Shown here: positions 53,062 through 63,647 of the stretch, in pieces | How positions within the stretch are numbered: position 1 is the stretch's first letter | How the letters are laid out: every line of letters begins with the position of its first letter | NCBI GenBank assembly: GCA_030827315.1 | Contig: JAURER010000010.1 | Span: forward strand, 24,121-88,120 | Reading direction: 5' to 3' | Source of the DNA: Gemmatimonadota bacterium | Lineage (GTDB): Bacteria; Gemmatimonadota; Gemmatimonadetes; Longimicrobiales; Gaopeijiaceae | DNA: 64,000 nt | The notes under the pieces: model-generated | Told to the model about the DNA's origin: nothing | The model's database searches: none | Seen by the model: only the letters and a program-made list of their open reading frames with translations | Position numbers and translations under genes: made by a program

Positions 53062-53808
53062 GTGGCTGGCCATAACAAATGGTCGAAGATCAAGCGCAAG
53101 AAGGGCGTCAACGACGCCAGGCGCGGCGCGCTCTTCACCAAGCTCATTCGAGAGATCACCGTCGCGGCCCGCGAGGGTGGCGGCAGCGTGGACTTCAACG
53201 CTCGGCTCCGTCTGGCCGTGGACACGGCCAAGGCCGCCTCGATGCCGCAGGAGAACATTGACCGGGCCATCAAGAAGGGCACGGGCGAGCTGGAGGGCGT
53301 CGACTACCAGGAGACCACCTACGAGGGGTACGGTCCCGGGGGCGTCGCGCTCTTCATCGAGTGCCTCACGGACAACACCAACCGGACCGTTGCGGACGTC
53401 CGGTTCGCTCTGTCGAAGAACGACGGGAGCCTCGGGACCGACGGCTCGGTCGCATGGCAGTTCGATCGCAAGGGGCAGCTCGTGATCGACGCCACGAGGT
53501 ACGACGAGGACACCGTCTTCGAGGCCGCCATCGACGCCGGCGCCGAGGATGTCGCGGGCGACGGGGAGGAGTTCGTGATTACCACGGAGCCGTCCGCGTT
53601 CGCGGCGGTGCAGCAGGGACTCCGTGAGGCGGGCATCGAGGTGTCCTCCGCGGAGCTGACCCGCGTCGCCAAGAACGAAGTCTCGGTGAGCGGGCAGGAA
53701 GCCGAGAAGCTCCTCAGGCTCATGGAAATGCTCGACGACCTCGACGACGTCCAGAAGGTCCACTCGAACGCCGACATCGACGAAGCGGTTCTCGCCGAGG
53801 CGATGTAG
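53062..53808 (+). CDS. YebC/PmpR family regulatory or translation-assisting protein
   Basis: 248 aa from GTG after CGGAGGACTC. Textbook family start MAGHNKWSKIKRKKGVNDARRGALFTKLIREI, followed by MPQENIDRAIKKGTGE, YEGYGPGGVALFIECLTDNTNRTVADVRFAL, SLGTDGSVAWQF and VQKVHSNADI. Family members have been described as transcription regulators (PmpR, near ruvC) and, more recently, as ribosome-associated factors relieving stalling (TACO1/YebC). It heads the ruvCAB run, its usual location. Confidence 0.96.
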   Translation: MAGHNKWSKIKRKKGVNDARRGALFTKLIREITVAAREGGGSVDFNARLRLAVDTAKAASMPQENIDRAIKKGTGELEGVDYQETTYEGYGPGGVALFIECLTDNTNRTVADVRFALSKNDGSLGTDGSVAWQFDRKGQLVIDATRYDEDTVFEAAIDAGAEDVAGDGEEFVITTEPSAFAAVQQGLREAGIEVSSAELTRVAKNEVSVSGQEAEKLLRLMEMLDDLDDVQKVHSNADIDEAVLAEAM

Positions 53809-53816
53809 CACCCGGC

Positions 53817-54353
53817 GTGCGAGCGAGCGCCGACGGAGAGAGGGCGGGTGGCACCGACCGGCCCGACGAGGTGCTGGTGCTCGGCATCGACCCGGGTACC
53901 GCCACGACCGGGTACGGGGTGGTCCGGCGCTCGGGCGTCGCTCGGGTCGCACTCGTGGAGTGCGGCGTGATCCGCACTTCGGCGGCTGAGCCGCTGCCGG
54001 TGCGGATCCGCGAGATCTATGATTCGATCGTCGGGCTCATCGAGCGCCACCGTCCGTTCGCCGTGTCCGTGGAGGAGGTGTTCCACGGAAAGAACGCGCA
54101 GAGCGCGCTCAAGCTGGGGCACGCCCGGGGCGCCATCCTTCTGGCCGCCGCGCACCACGACGTTATGATTGCCGAGTACGCCCCGCGGCAGATCAAGAAG
54201 GCCGTCGTCGGCACGGGAAACGCAACCAAGGATCAGGTGGGCTTCATGGTCATGCAGCAGCTTCGCCTGCGACAGGCCCCGGCGCCCGCCGACGCGGCGG
54301 ACGGTGTGGCCGCCGCGCTGTGCCACTGCATGATCGGAAGCTTCCCCCGGTGA
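53817..54353 (+). CDS. ruvC: Crossover junction endodeoxyribonuclease RuvC
   Basis: 178 aa from GTG 53817; GTG 53871 (MLVLGIDPGTATTGYG) would match the usual length of the N-terminus better, and neither has a strong ribosome site. RuvC resolves Holliday junctions by paired nicks. RNase-H-like acidic active site: Asp in GIDPGT, Glu in SVEEVFHGKNAQSALKLGHARG, and Asp residues in PADAADGVAAALCH. Also PRQIKKAVVGTGNATKDQVGFMV. The stop overlaps ruvA (GTGA). Confidence 0.95.
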   Translation: MRASADGERAGGTDRPDEVLVLGIDPGTATTGYGVVRRSGVARVALVECGVIRTSAAEPLPVRIREIYDSIVGLIERHRPFAVSVEEVFHGKNAQSALKLGHARGAILLAAAHHDVMIAEYAPRQIKKAVVGTGNATKDQVGFMVMQQLRLRQAPAPADAADGVAAALCHCMIGSFPR

Positions 54354-54931
54354 TCTCCCGGCTCCGCGGCACCGTCCTGACGCGCGATGCCGAGCGCGTC
54401 GAGGTCGAGACTTCGGGCGGCGTCGTCTACGAAGTGGAGGTCCCGCTCACCGTCCTGCAGCGCCTTCCCTCGCCCGGGGGAGCCGTGGAGATCCGCACGG
54501 TGCAGGTGGTGACGGAGAACTCGGTCGCGCTGTACGGTTTCGTCGACGCGCACGAGCGGACGCTCTTCCAGCGGCTGCTCACCGCGTCGGGTGTGGGTGC
54601 GAAGGTGGCACTCGCCATGATGTCGACCTTCTCGGCGGAGCGTCTCGCACGGGCCCTGGTGGAAAAAGACCTCACGGCGCTGCAGCAGGTCAGCGGCATC
54701 GGACGCAAGAAGGCGGAGAAGATCGCCCTCGAGCTGGCCGACCGGGTGGCCGATCTGGCCATCGTCACGCCCCGCGCTCCGGGGCAGTCCAGCGGGGCCC
54801 AGGAAGCGGTCCAGGCGCTCGTCGCCCTCGGCTACTCGTTCGCCGATGCCGATCGCGCGGTGCGCGAGGTGCTGGAGGCCGGCACTCCCAAGACCACCGA
54901 CGAGCTGATCCGAAAGGCGCTGGCGGGGTAG
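54350..54931 (+). CDS. ruvA: Holliday junction branch migration protein RuvA
   Basis: 193 aa; GTG start overlapping ruvC. RuvA tetramers hold the four-way junction and load RuvB. N-terminal OB fold MISRLRGTVLTRDAERVEVETSGGVVYEVEVP with ALYGFVDAHERTLFQRLL; helix-hairpin-helix motifs TASGVGAKVALAMM and QVSGIGRKKAEKIALELADRV; flexible linker; C-terminal domain III EAVQALVALGYSFADADRAVREV that contacts RuvB. Usual length and order. Confidence 0.96.
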   Translation: MISRLRGTVLTRDAERVEVETSGGVVYEVEVPLTVLQRLPSPGGAVEIRTVQVVTENSVALYGFVDAHERTLFQRLLTASGVGAKVALAMMSTFSAERLARALVEKDLTALQQVSGIGRKKAEKIALELADRVADLAIVTPRAPGQSSGAQEAVQALVALGYSFADADRAVREVLEAGTPKTTDELIRKALAG

Positions 54932-54940
54932 GGAGGAGCG

Positions 54941-56002
54941 ATGACGGAACACACGCACATCACCACACCCGACCCGATCGACGACGACGCCCAGGCCGAG
55001 CCGTCGCTCCGGCCCAGCCGGCTGGCCGAGTTCATCGGTCAGGCCAGGGTGCGCGAGGCGCTCTCGATCGCGATCGAGGCCGCCCGCCAGCGCCGGGAGG
55101 CGCTCGACCACATCCTCTTCCATGGCCCCCCCGGCCTGGGCAAGACCACGCTCGCCTCCCTGCTCGCGCGGGAGATGGGCGTGAACATCAAGACGACCTC
55201 CGGCCCCGTACTCGAGAAGCCGGCGGACCTCGTCGGGATTCTCACGAACCAGCGGGAGGGTGACATCCTCTTCATCGACGAGATCCATCGTCTTCGGCCG
55301 ATCATCGAGGAGTTCCTGTATCCGGCCATGGAGGACTGGCAGGTCGATATCCGTCTCTCCGACGGGCCCAAGGCCCAGACGATGACGATGAAGATCGAAC
55401 GCTTCACCCTCGTCGGTGCGACGACCCGGTTCGGCGCGCTCACCGCCCCGATGCGCGCGCGATTCGGGATCGTGCAGCGGATGCACTACTACCCGCCGGA
55501 GGAGCTGGTCACCATCGTGCGTCGCTCGGCCGACATCCTCGGCGTGGAGACGAGCGGGGACGGCGCTCTCGAGATCGCGAAGCGGTCGCGCGGTACACCG
55601 CGTGTGGCGAACCGGCTGCTGCGGCGCGTGCGTGACTTCGCACAGGTTCGGGCGGACGGACACATCGACGGGCACGTGGCCCGTGACGCGCTCGAGCTCC
55701 TCGACGTAGACGAGTACGGGCTCGACGAGATGGACGTGCGCGTGCTCAGAACCCTCATCGAGAAGTTCGAGGGAGGGCCCGTGGGGCTGAACTCGCTGGC
55801 CGTCGCCATGGGGGAGGACGCGACCACGCTCGAGGAGGTCTACGAGCCCTTCCTGATCATGGAGGGCTTCCTGCAGCGGACGCCGCAGGGGCGGATCGCG
55901 ACGCCTCGGGCCTTCCGTCGCTTCGGCTACACCCTGCCGAAGAAGCATGGCGACGACCACGGGGGTACCGGCACCCAGGCGTCGCTCTTCGTCGAGGAAT
56001 GA
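54941..56002 (+). CDS. ruvB: Holliday junction branch migration ATPase RuvB
   Basis: 353 aa. AAA+ motor that drives branch migration with RuvA. Walker [11 protein letters not shown], Walker [17 protein letters not shown], sensor 1 [21 protein letters not shown], and the C-terminal winged helix [28 protein letters not shown] with [28 protein letters not shown] precedes the ATG. Ten bases separate it from ruvA, and its stop overlaps the next ORF (ATGA). Confidence 0.97.
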   Translation: MTEHTHITTPDPIDDDAQAEPSLRPSRLAEFIGQARVREALSIAIEAARQRREALDHILFHGPPGLGKTTLASLLAREMGVNIKTTSGPVLEKPADLVGILTNQREGDILFIDEIHRLRPIIEEFLYPAMEDWQVDIRLSDGPKAQTMTMKIERFTLVGATTRFGALTAPMRARFGIVQRMHYYPPEELVTIVRRSADILGVETSGDGALEIAKRSRGTPRVANRLLRRVRDFAQVRADGHIDGHVARDALELLDVDEYGLDEMDVRVLRTLIEKFEGGPVGLNSLAVAMGEDATTLEEVYEPFLIMEGFLQRTPQGRIATPRAFRRFGYTLPKKHGDDHGGTGTQASLFVEE

Positions 56003-56530
56003 TGCGGCGGACTCTGCACGCATCGGCGGCCGACTCCCTGCGGCTGGCCGTGGCGTGCGCGGACGCGAATCGCCGACTTCCGGTACTCGAGTCCGCGGAG
56101 GTGGTGCTGCCCGCCCGGGACTCGGCGACGGTCCTCCTCCTCGACGGAACCGGTGCGGTGCGCGATGCCTCGGGCACGCGGGTGGTCGAAGCGGGCCTCA
56201 CCGACTGGCGCGCCGTGGGAGACTTCGGTCAGGATGGCGCCAGCGAGGCGATCGACGTCGTGTGGAGTTCCGGCGGCGGGAGCGTGACCTCGATGGAGCT
56301 GGCGCTCTTCGCGCTGGAGCACGGGGGGTGGATGTCCGACGACGTGTGGCGGTGGCGCGCGTCGGCTCCGCTGGGAGATCGGGTGCGCGTGCGGGCGCTC
56401 ACGGGGGACCGCGAAATCGTGGAGGTCCACCTGACCCGGCACGGTCCGGGCGACCTCTCCTGCTGCCCCACCCACGAGGCCGTGCTCTGTTTCGTCGTGA
56501 CGGGCGGCGGGGTGGAGGAGCGCTCAACCC

Positions 56531-56541
<11 letters not shown>
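55999..56541 (+). CDS. LppP/LprE-like domain protein without signal peptide
   Basis: 180 aa. Sits between ruvB and queA with overlaps on both sides (ATGA, and 11 bp into queA). The C-terminal half resembles LppP/LprE-type domains: [79 protein letters not shown]. In mycobacteria that family is lipoprotein, but here no signal or lipobox is visible. The N-terminus ([26 protein letters not shown]) looks like the start of a mature chain. Function unknown; co-translation with ruvB and queA seems positional. Confidence 0.72.
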
Positions 56542-59129
<2,588 letters not shown>

Positions 59130-59132
59130 GGC

Positions 59133-59654
59133 GTGGCGATTCGCGACATCGTCCTGATGGGCGATCCGGTGCTGCGACAGGAGGCCGAAGACGTCACCGT
59201 CTTCGACGCCGCGCTCCGGGCGCTGGTCCGCGACATGTACGAGACGATGTACCACGCCGACGGCATCGGCCTGGCCGCCCCGCAGATCGGCATCGCGAAG
59301 CGGGTGCTCGTGGTCGACCTGCGCCGTGCCGACGAGGACGATGACGAGCCGCCCAAGGTTGCTCTGATCAACCCGAAGATCGTCTGGTCGAGCGACGAGA
59401 CGTACAGGGCGTCGGAGGGGTGCCTCTCCATCCCCGGAATCGAGGAGATCGTCGAGCGTCCGTTCGCCATCCGCGTCGAGGGGCGCGACGTGAACGGCAA
59501 CGAGGTCGTCGTGGAGGCCGAGGATCTCTTCGGACGCGCGCTCCAGCACGAGATCGACCACCTCGACGGCATCCTCTTCCTGGATCGGGTGAGCGCGCTG
59601 AAGCGGAAGATACTGCTCAAGAAGTGGAAGAAGCTCGAGCCCGAGCGGGTGTGA
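59133..59654 (+). CDS. def: Peptide deformylase
   Basis: 173 aa, GTG start 3 bp after yajC. Removes the formyl group from nascent N-terminal methionine. All three active-site motifs are present: GIGLAAPQIG, EGCLSIPG (metal Cys), and QHEIDHLDG (HExxH). It uses Fe2+ or a similar metal. A basic C-terminal tail (LKRKILLKKWKKLEPERV) is longer than the minimal enzyme. Adjacent to fmt, the enzyme that adds the formyl group. Confidence 0.97.
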   Translation: MAIRDIVLMGDPVLRQEAEDVTVFDAALRALVRDMYETMYHADGIGLAAPQIGIAKRVLVVDLRRADEDDDEPPKVALINPKIVWSSDETYRASEGCLSIPGIEEIVERPFAIRVEGRDVNGNEVVVEAEDLFGRALQHEIDHLDGILFLDRVSALKRKILLKKWKKLEPERV

Positions 59655-59661
59655 CGGCGCC

Positions 59662-60654
59662 ATGAGGATCCTCTTCTGGGGCACGCCGGAGTTCGCGGTT
59701 CCGTCGCTCCGCGCGCTCGACGCCGAAGGCTTCGACCTCGTGGGTGTCGTCACGCAGCCCGATCGTCCCGCTGGTCGCGGCCGGCGTCTACGTCCGTCCG
59801 CCGTCCGGGAGGAGGCGACGGAGCTCGGGCTTCCGGTACTCACCCCGGAGCATCCCCGGACCGAGGAGTTCACGGGGGCGATCCGTGCCCTGCGGCCCGA
59901 CGTGTCGGTGGTCGTCGCCTACGGACACATTCTGCGGCCGGAGGTGCTCGCGATCCCGCGACTTGGCTCGATCAACGTCCATGCGTCTCTCCTCCCGGCG
60001 CTCCGCGGGGCCGCGCCGATCAACTGGGCGATCGCCCGTGGCCACACCGAGACCGGCGTGACGATCATGCGCATGGTCGAGGCGATGGACGCGGGCCCCG
60101 TCCTCCTGCGCGTTCGCGAGCCGATCCTCCCCGGCGAATCCGCCGGCGAACTTTCGCTTCGCCTCTCCGAAGTCGGGGCGGCGGCGCTCGTCGAGACGCT
60201 CCTGCTTCTCGACGCCGGCGTCGCCGAGGAGGTCGAGCAGGACCACGCCGCGGCGACCTTCGCGCCGAAGGTGGATCGTTCGTCGGCCCGCATCGACTGG
60301 AGCCTTCCGGCCCCGGAGGTCGCGGCGCTGGTGCGCGGCATGGACCCCGTCCCGGGTGCCTGGGCGGAGCTTGGCGCGGATCCCGTGAAGCTCTTCCGTC
60401 CCTCTGCCTGGTCGGCCGCGGAGGTCGCCTCGCTCGAGGCGGACGGGACACCGACCAACGGTGGGCCGCGAAGGCGGGGTGACTCGCCACGCCCGGGGCT
60501 GGTCCTGGCGGCGAACGCGGACGTCGGGGTGCTGGTCGCAACGGGCGTCGGTGGGGTCGCGTTCGCGGAGGTCCAGCCTCCTGGCGGGCGCCGGATGAGC
60601 GCCGCGGACTGGGTGAACGGCCGCGGCGTCGAAGCCGGACAGCGCTTCGCGTGA
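59662..60654 (+). CDS. fmt: Methionyl-tRNA formyltransferase
   Basis: 330 aa. Formylates initiator Met-tRNA using 10-formyl-tetrahydrofolate. N-terminal ILFWGTPEFAVPSLRAL, GVVTQPDRPAGRGRRLRPSAVREEA, the catalytic/folate region VVAYGHILRPEVLAIPRLGSINVHASLLPALRGAAPINWAI (Asn-His...), TGVTIMRMVEAMDAGPVLL (Asp), and a C-terminal OB domain from about 215. Directly follows def; stop overlaps the thiE start (GTGA). In many genomes rsmB would come next, but thiESG intervene here. Confidence 0.96.
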   Translation: MRILFWGTPEFAVPSLRALDAEGFDLVGVVTQPDRPAGRGRRLRPSAVREEATELGLPVLTPEHPRTEEFTGAIRALRPDVSVVVAYGHILRPEVLAIPRLGSINVHASLLPALRGAAPINWAIARGHTETGVTIMRMVEAMDAGPVLLRVREPILPGESAGELSLRLSEVGAAALVETLLLLDAGVAEEVEQDHAAATFAPKVDRSSARIDWSLPAPEVAALVRGMDPVPGAWAELGADPVKLFRPSAWSAAEVASLEADGTPTNGGPRRRGDSPRPGLVLAANADVGVLVATGVGGVAFAEVQPPGGRRMSAADWVNGRGVEAGQRFA

Positions 60655-61322
60655 CGGCGCGCGCCGCCGGCGTGCTCCCCCCGTTGCACGTCGTCACCGA
60701 CGACCGGATCCTCGCCGCGGACGACTGGGTGACCCGCGCACGGGCGGTCCTCGACGCGGGCGCCGACGGTTTGATGCTGCACGTCCGTGGCCCCGGGACC
60801 TCGGGCCGGCGACTCTTCGACCTCGCACGGATGCTCGCTCCCGGAGCGGCGGCCTCGGGTGCGGTGCTGACGGTCAACGACCGTGCCGACGTGGCGCTCG
60901 CGGCGGGGCTGCGGGCGGTGCATCTCGGTGCGCGGTCGCTGACGCCTTCGGACGCACGGGGCCTGCTGGGTGCGGAGGCGCGGATCGGGCTTTCCTGTCA
61001 CGCGCCGGCCGATCTCGCCGGGGCACGCACCGGCCGCGTGGACTACGCGTTCGCGGGCAACGTCTTTCGCACGTCCTCGCATCCGGAGCTGGAGGCGAAG
61101 GGAACGGCCTGGCTGGGCCGCATGGTCGCGGAGGCGGGGAAGATTCCGGTCTTCGCGATCGGGGGCGTGACGCCCGACGCCGTGGCCCCGCTGATCTCCG
61201 CCGGGGCCGCGGGGGTGGCCGTGATGGGTGGCGTCTGGGGATCGCCGGATCCCGCCGCGGCCGCGGCCCACTACATTGCGACGATCACGCGCGCATTCGA
61301 GGAGGCGCACGGTGGCGACTGA
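60651..61322 (+). CDS. thiE: Thiamine phosphate synthase-like protein (ThiE/TenI family)
   Basis: 223 aa, GTG start overlapping fmt. TIM-barrel of the ThiE/TenI family, which couples hydroxymethylpyrimidine-PP and thiazole phosphate. Seen: HVVTDDRIL, VLTVNDRADVALAAGLRAVHLG, IGLSCHAPADL, VDYAFAGNVFRTSSHPE, and the phosphate loop FAIGGVTPDAVAPLISAGAAGVAVMGGVW. Departures from classical ThiE: MLHVRGPG where QLR-K is expected, HLGARS for HLGQ-D, and VFRTSSH for the FPT-TK loop. TenI-like aromatisation or a relaxed ThiE are both possible. Adjacent thiS and thiG support a thiamine role. Confidence 0.82.
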   Translation: MTARAAGVLPPLHVVTDDRILAADDWVTRARAVLDAGADGLMLHVRGPGTSGRRLFDLARMLAPGAAASGAVLTVNDRADVALAAGLRAVHLGARSLTPSDARGLLGAEARIGLSCHAPADLAGARTGRVDYAFAGNVFRTSSHPELEAKGTAWLGRMVAEAGKIPVFAIGGVTPDAVAPLISAGAAGVAVMGGVWGSPDPAAAAAHYIATITRAFEEAHGGD

Positions 61323-61533
61323 TACGGCAACGATTCGAGTTCGGGTGAACGGCAAGGACAGGGAGATCACACGCGGGCTGACGGTGCGTGGTCTCCTCGA
61401 GAGCCTTGAACTGCACCCCGGCATGGTCGTGGTGGAGCTGAACCGCGAAATCCTGGAACGAGACAGCTATGGCGAGACGGACGTGTCCCCAGGAGACACG
61501 CTCGAGCTCGTACACTTCGTCGGAGGAGGTTGA
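61312..61533 (+). CDS. thiS: Sulfur carrier protein ThiS
   Basis: 73 aa from GTG after GGAGGCGCAC, overlapping the thiE end by 11 bp; the ORF-track version adds an out-of-context leader. Ubiquitin-like beta-grasp protein: IRVRVNGKDREITRGLTVRGLLESL, VVVELNREILERDSYGETDVSPGDTLELVHFVGGG. The C-terminal Gly-Gly is the site of thiocarboxylation and donates sulfur to ThiG. The activating enzyme ThiF is not in the window. Confidence 0.93.
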   Translation: MATDTATIRVRVNGKDREITRGLTVRGLLESLELHPGMVVVELNREILERDSYGETDVSPGDTLELVHFVGGG

Positions 61534-61536
61534 GGC

Positions 61537-62343
61537 ATGAGCGATGCGACGATCGCGGAGTCGAGGAAGCTCGACGGGCCGCTCGTCATCGGGGACGTGA
61601 CGTTCACCTCGCGTCTGATCGTGGGTACCGGGAAGTACACGACCAACGAGGTCATGATCGACGCGATCCGGGCTTCGGGCGCCGAGATGGTGACGGTCGC
61701 GGTGCGGCGGGTGGACCTCGACCGCACCCGTGAAGAGGGGATCCTGCACCACCTGAGTCCCGATGAGTTCTTCCTCCTCGCGAACACCGCGGGCTGCTAC
61801 ACCGCCGAGGATGCCGTACGCTACGCCCGCCTGGCGCGTGCCGCGGGCTTCAACGAGTTCGTGAAGCTCGAGGTCATCGGTGACGAACGGACGCTTCTGC
61901 CCGACGTGCACGCCACGCTCGAGGCCGCGAGGACCCTGGCGGACGAAGGCTTCAAGGTGATGGCCTACACCAACGACGATCTGATCACCGCGCTGCGTCT
62001 CGAGGACGCCGGATGCGTCGCCGTCATGCCACTCGCCAGCCCCATCGGAAGCGGGCTCGGGGTGGTGAACCCGTACTTCATCCGGGAGATCAAGCGGCGC
62101 CTCGAGGTGCCCGTCATCGTCGACGCGGGCGTCGGCACCGCGTCCGACGCATGCGTGACGATGGAGCAGGGCGTGGACGGGGTGCTCATGAACACGGCGC
62201 TGGCCGCGGCGGATGACCCGGTCCGGATGTCCCACGCCATGAAGCATGCGGTCGTCGCCGGAAGGCTCGCCTTCCTCGCCGGTCGCATGCCGTCTCGCGA
62301 GATCGCGGTCCCGTCCTCGCCGACCACAGGGATGCTGGGCTGA
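61537..62343 (+). CDS. thiG: Thiazole synthase
   Basis: 268 aa; GGAGGAGGTTGAGGC precedes the ATG. Forms the thiazole phosphate ring from deoxyxylulose phosphate, dehydroglycine and ThiS thiocarboxylate. Family marks: FTSRLIVGTGKYTTNEVMIDAIRASGAEMVTVAVRRVD, NTAGCYTAEDAVRYARLAR, the Schiff-base lysine in FVKLEVIGD, MPLASPIGSGLGVVNPYFIREI, VIVDAGVGTASDACVTMEQGVDGVLMNTAL, and MKHAVVAGRLAFLAGRMP. Completes the thiE-thiS-thiG block inserted between fmt and rsmB. Confidence 0.96.
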   Translation: MSDATIAESRKLDGPLVIGDVTFTSRLIVGTGKYTTNEVMIDAIRASGAEMVTVAVRRVDLDRTREEGILHHLSPDEFFLLANTAGCYTAEDAVRYARLARAAGFNEFVKLEVIGDERTLLPDVHATLEAARTLADEGFKVMAYTNDDLITALRLEDAGCVAVMPLASPIGSGLGVVNPYFIREIKRRLEVPVIVDAGVGTASDACVTMEQGVDGVLMNTALAAADDPVRMSHAMKHAVVAGRLAFLAGRMPSREIAVPSSPTTGMLG

Positions 62344-63647
62344 GCCGGGTCGGTCCCGGCCGCTCGGCAGCGCTTGCGGTCCGGCTCGAGGCGGAGCGGG
62401 GGCGACGTCTCGATCGCGCCTTCGCCGGCACCGCGTCCGCCCTCGCGGAACGTGACCGGGCATTCGCGCACGAGCTCGCGTACGGGGTGACGCGGCTGCG
62501 CGGGCGGCTCGACCATCTCGTGGGCCCGCACGTCCGGCGGGGTCTGGACAGCGTCGATCCGTCGATTCTCGAGGTGCTGAGGCTCGGGACGTACCAGCTC
62601 TTTCTCATGGGCGGCGTGCCTGCCTATGCCGCGGTGGCCGAGTCCGTCGAGCAGGCGCGTGACGTCGCCGGCCCGCGGGTGGCCGGCTTCGTGAACGCGG
62701 TGCTCCGGCGCGTCGCCGAGGCGGGAGACGGTACCGAGCGCTTCCCCGCGGAGTCGTCCGACCCGGCCGGATTTCTCGCCAGCTGGGGTTCCCATCCCCG
62801 GTGGCTCGTCGATCGCTGGCTTCAGAGGTGGAGCGCCTCGGAGGTTCGGCGCCTCGTCGAGGTCGACAACCGCCGGCCCGCCGTGTTCCTCGTGCCCCTC
62901 GGCTCGACGGCCGGGGAAGCCGTCATACGCCTGGCCGGCGCGGGGATCGGCGCAGAGGTCGTGGGCCTCGGCACGGGCTGCGTGCGCCTGGACGAGGGCG
63001 TGGCGGTCGGGGCCGCGCTCGACGTCGCGGGGCCGGCGATCGTGCAGGATCCCGCCGCGAATCTCGTCTCGACGTACGCGGATGTTCCATCGGGCACGAT
63101 CGTTGCTGATCTTTGTGCGGCACCCGGCGGAAAGGCCCTCGCCCTGCCCGCCCCAGACCTCAGGATCTTCGCCGCAGATCGTTCGGAGTCGCGTATCCGC
63201 CTGCTCAGAGACAACGCCCGCCGTACGGGCCGCTCGGTCGCCGTCGCCGTCGCGGACGCCACGCGTCCGCCGATCCGGGCCGCGGACGTCGTCATGCTCG
63301 ACGTGCCGTGCACCGGGACGGGCACGCTCGCACGGCATCCGGACGCCCGCTGGCGGCTGCGCCCCGATTCGATCGCGCAGATGACCGCCCTCCAGGACCG
63401 CATGCTGGCGGCCGCGGCCGACGTCGTCGTGCCGGGAGGACTGCTCGTCTATTCGACATGCTCTCTCGAGCCCGAGGAGAACGGCTTACGCGTGCGCGCC
63501 TTCCTGGCGTCCCGCCCGGACTTCGTGCTCGAGCCGTCGGACGCGGTGTCGCCCGACCTGCTCGATGCGGACGGATGTCTGTCGATGACGCCACAGGCTC
63601 AGGGCTTCGACGGGTCCTACGCGGCCCGGATGAGGAGGGCCCGGTGA
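62340..63647 (+). CDS. rsmB: 16S rRNA (cytosine-967-C5)-methyltransferase RsmB
   Basis: 435 aa if translation begins at CTG 62340, overlapping the thiG stop as CTGA. The first ATG/GTG/TTG in frame is GTG 62487, which would remove the start of the NusB-like domain (SAALAVRLEAERGRRLDRAFAG...ERDRAFAHELAYGV), clearly homologous to the family. NusB-like RNA-binding domain to about 150, then the SAM methyltransferase: VADLCAAPGGKALAL, FAADRSESRIRLLRDN, catalytic motif VMLDVPCTGTGTLARHPD (PC motif) and YSTCSLEPEENGLRV (second Cys). Stop overlaps the PASTA gene (GTGA). Confidence 0.9.
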   Translation: MSRVGPGRSAALAVRLEAERGRRLDRAFAGTASALAERDRAFAHELAYGVTRLRGRLDHLVGPHVRRGLDSVDPSILEVLRLGTYQLFLMGGVPAYAAVAESVEQARDVAGPRVAGFVNAVLRRVAEAGDGTERFPAESSDPAGFLASWGSHPRWLVDRWLQRWSASEVRRLVEVDNRRPAVFLVPLGSTAGEAVIRLAGAGIGAEVVGLGTGCVRLDEGVAVGAALDVAGPAIVQDPAANLVSTYADVPSGTIVADLCAAPGGKALALPAPDLRIFAADRSESRIRLLRDNARRTGRSVAVAVADATRPPIRAADVVMLDVPCTGTGTLARHPDARWRLRPDSIAQMTALQDRMLAAAADVVVPGGLLVYSTCSLEPEENGLRVRAFLASRPDFVLEPSDAVSPDLLDADGCLSMTPQAQGFDGSYAARMRRAR

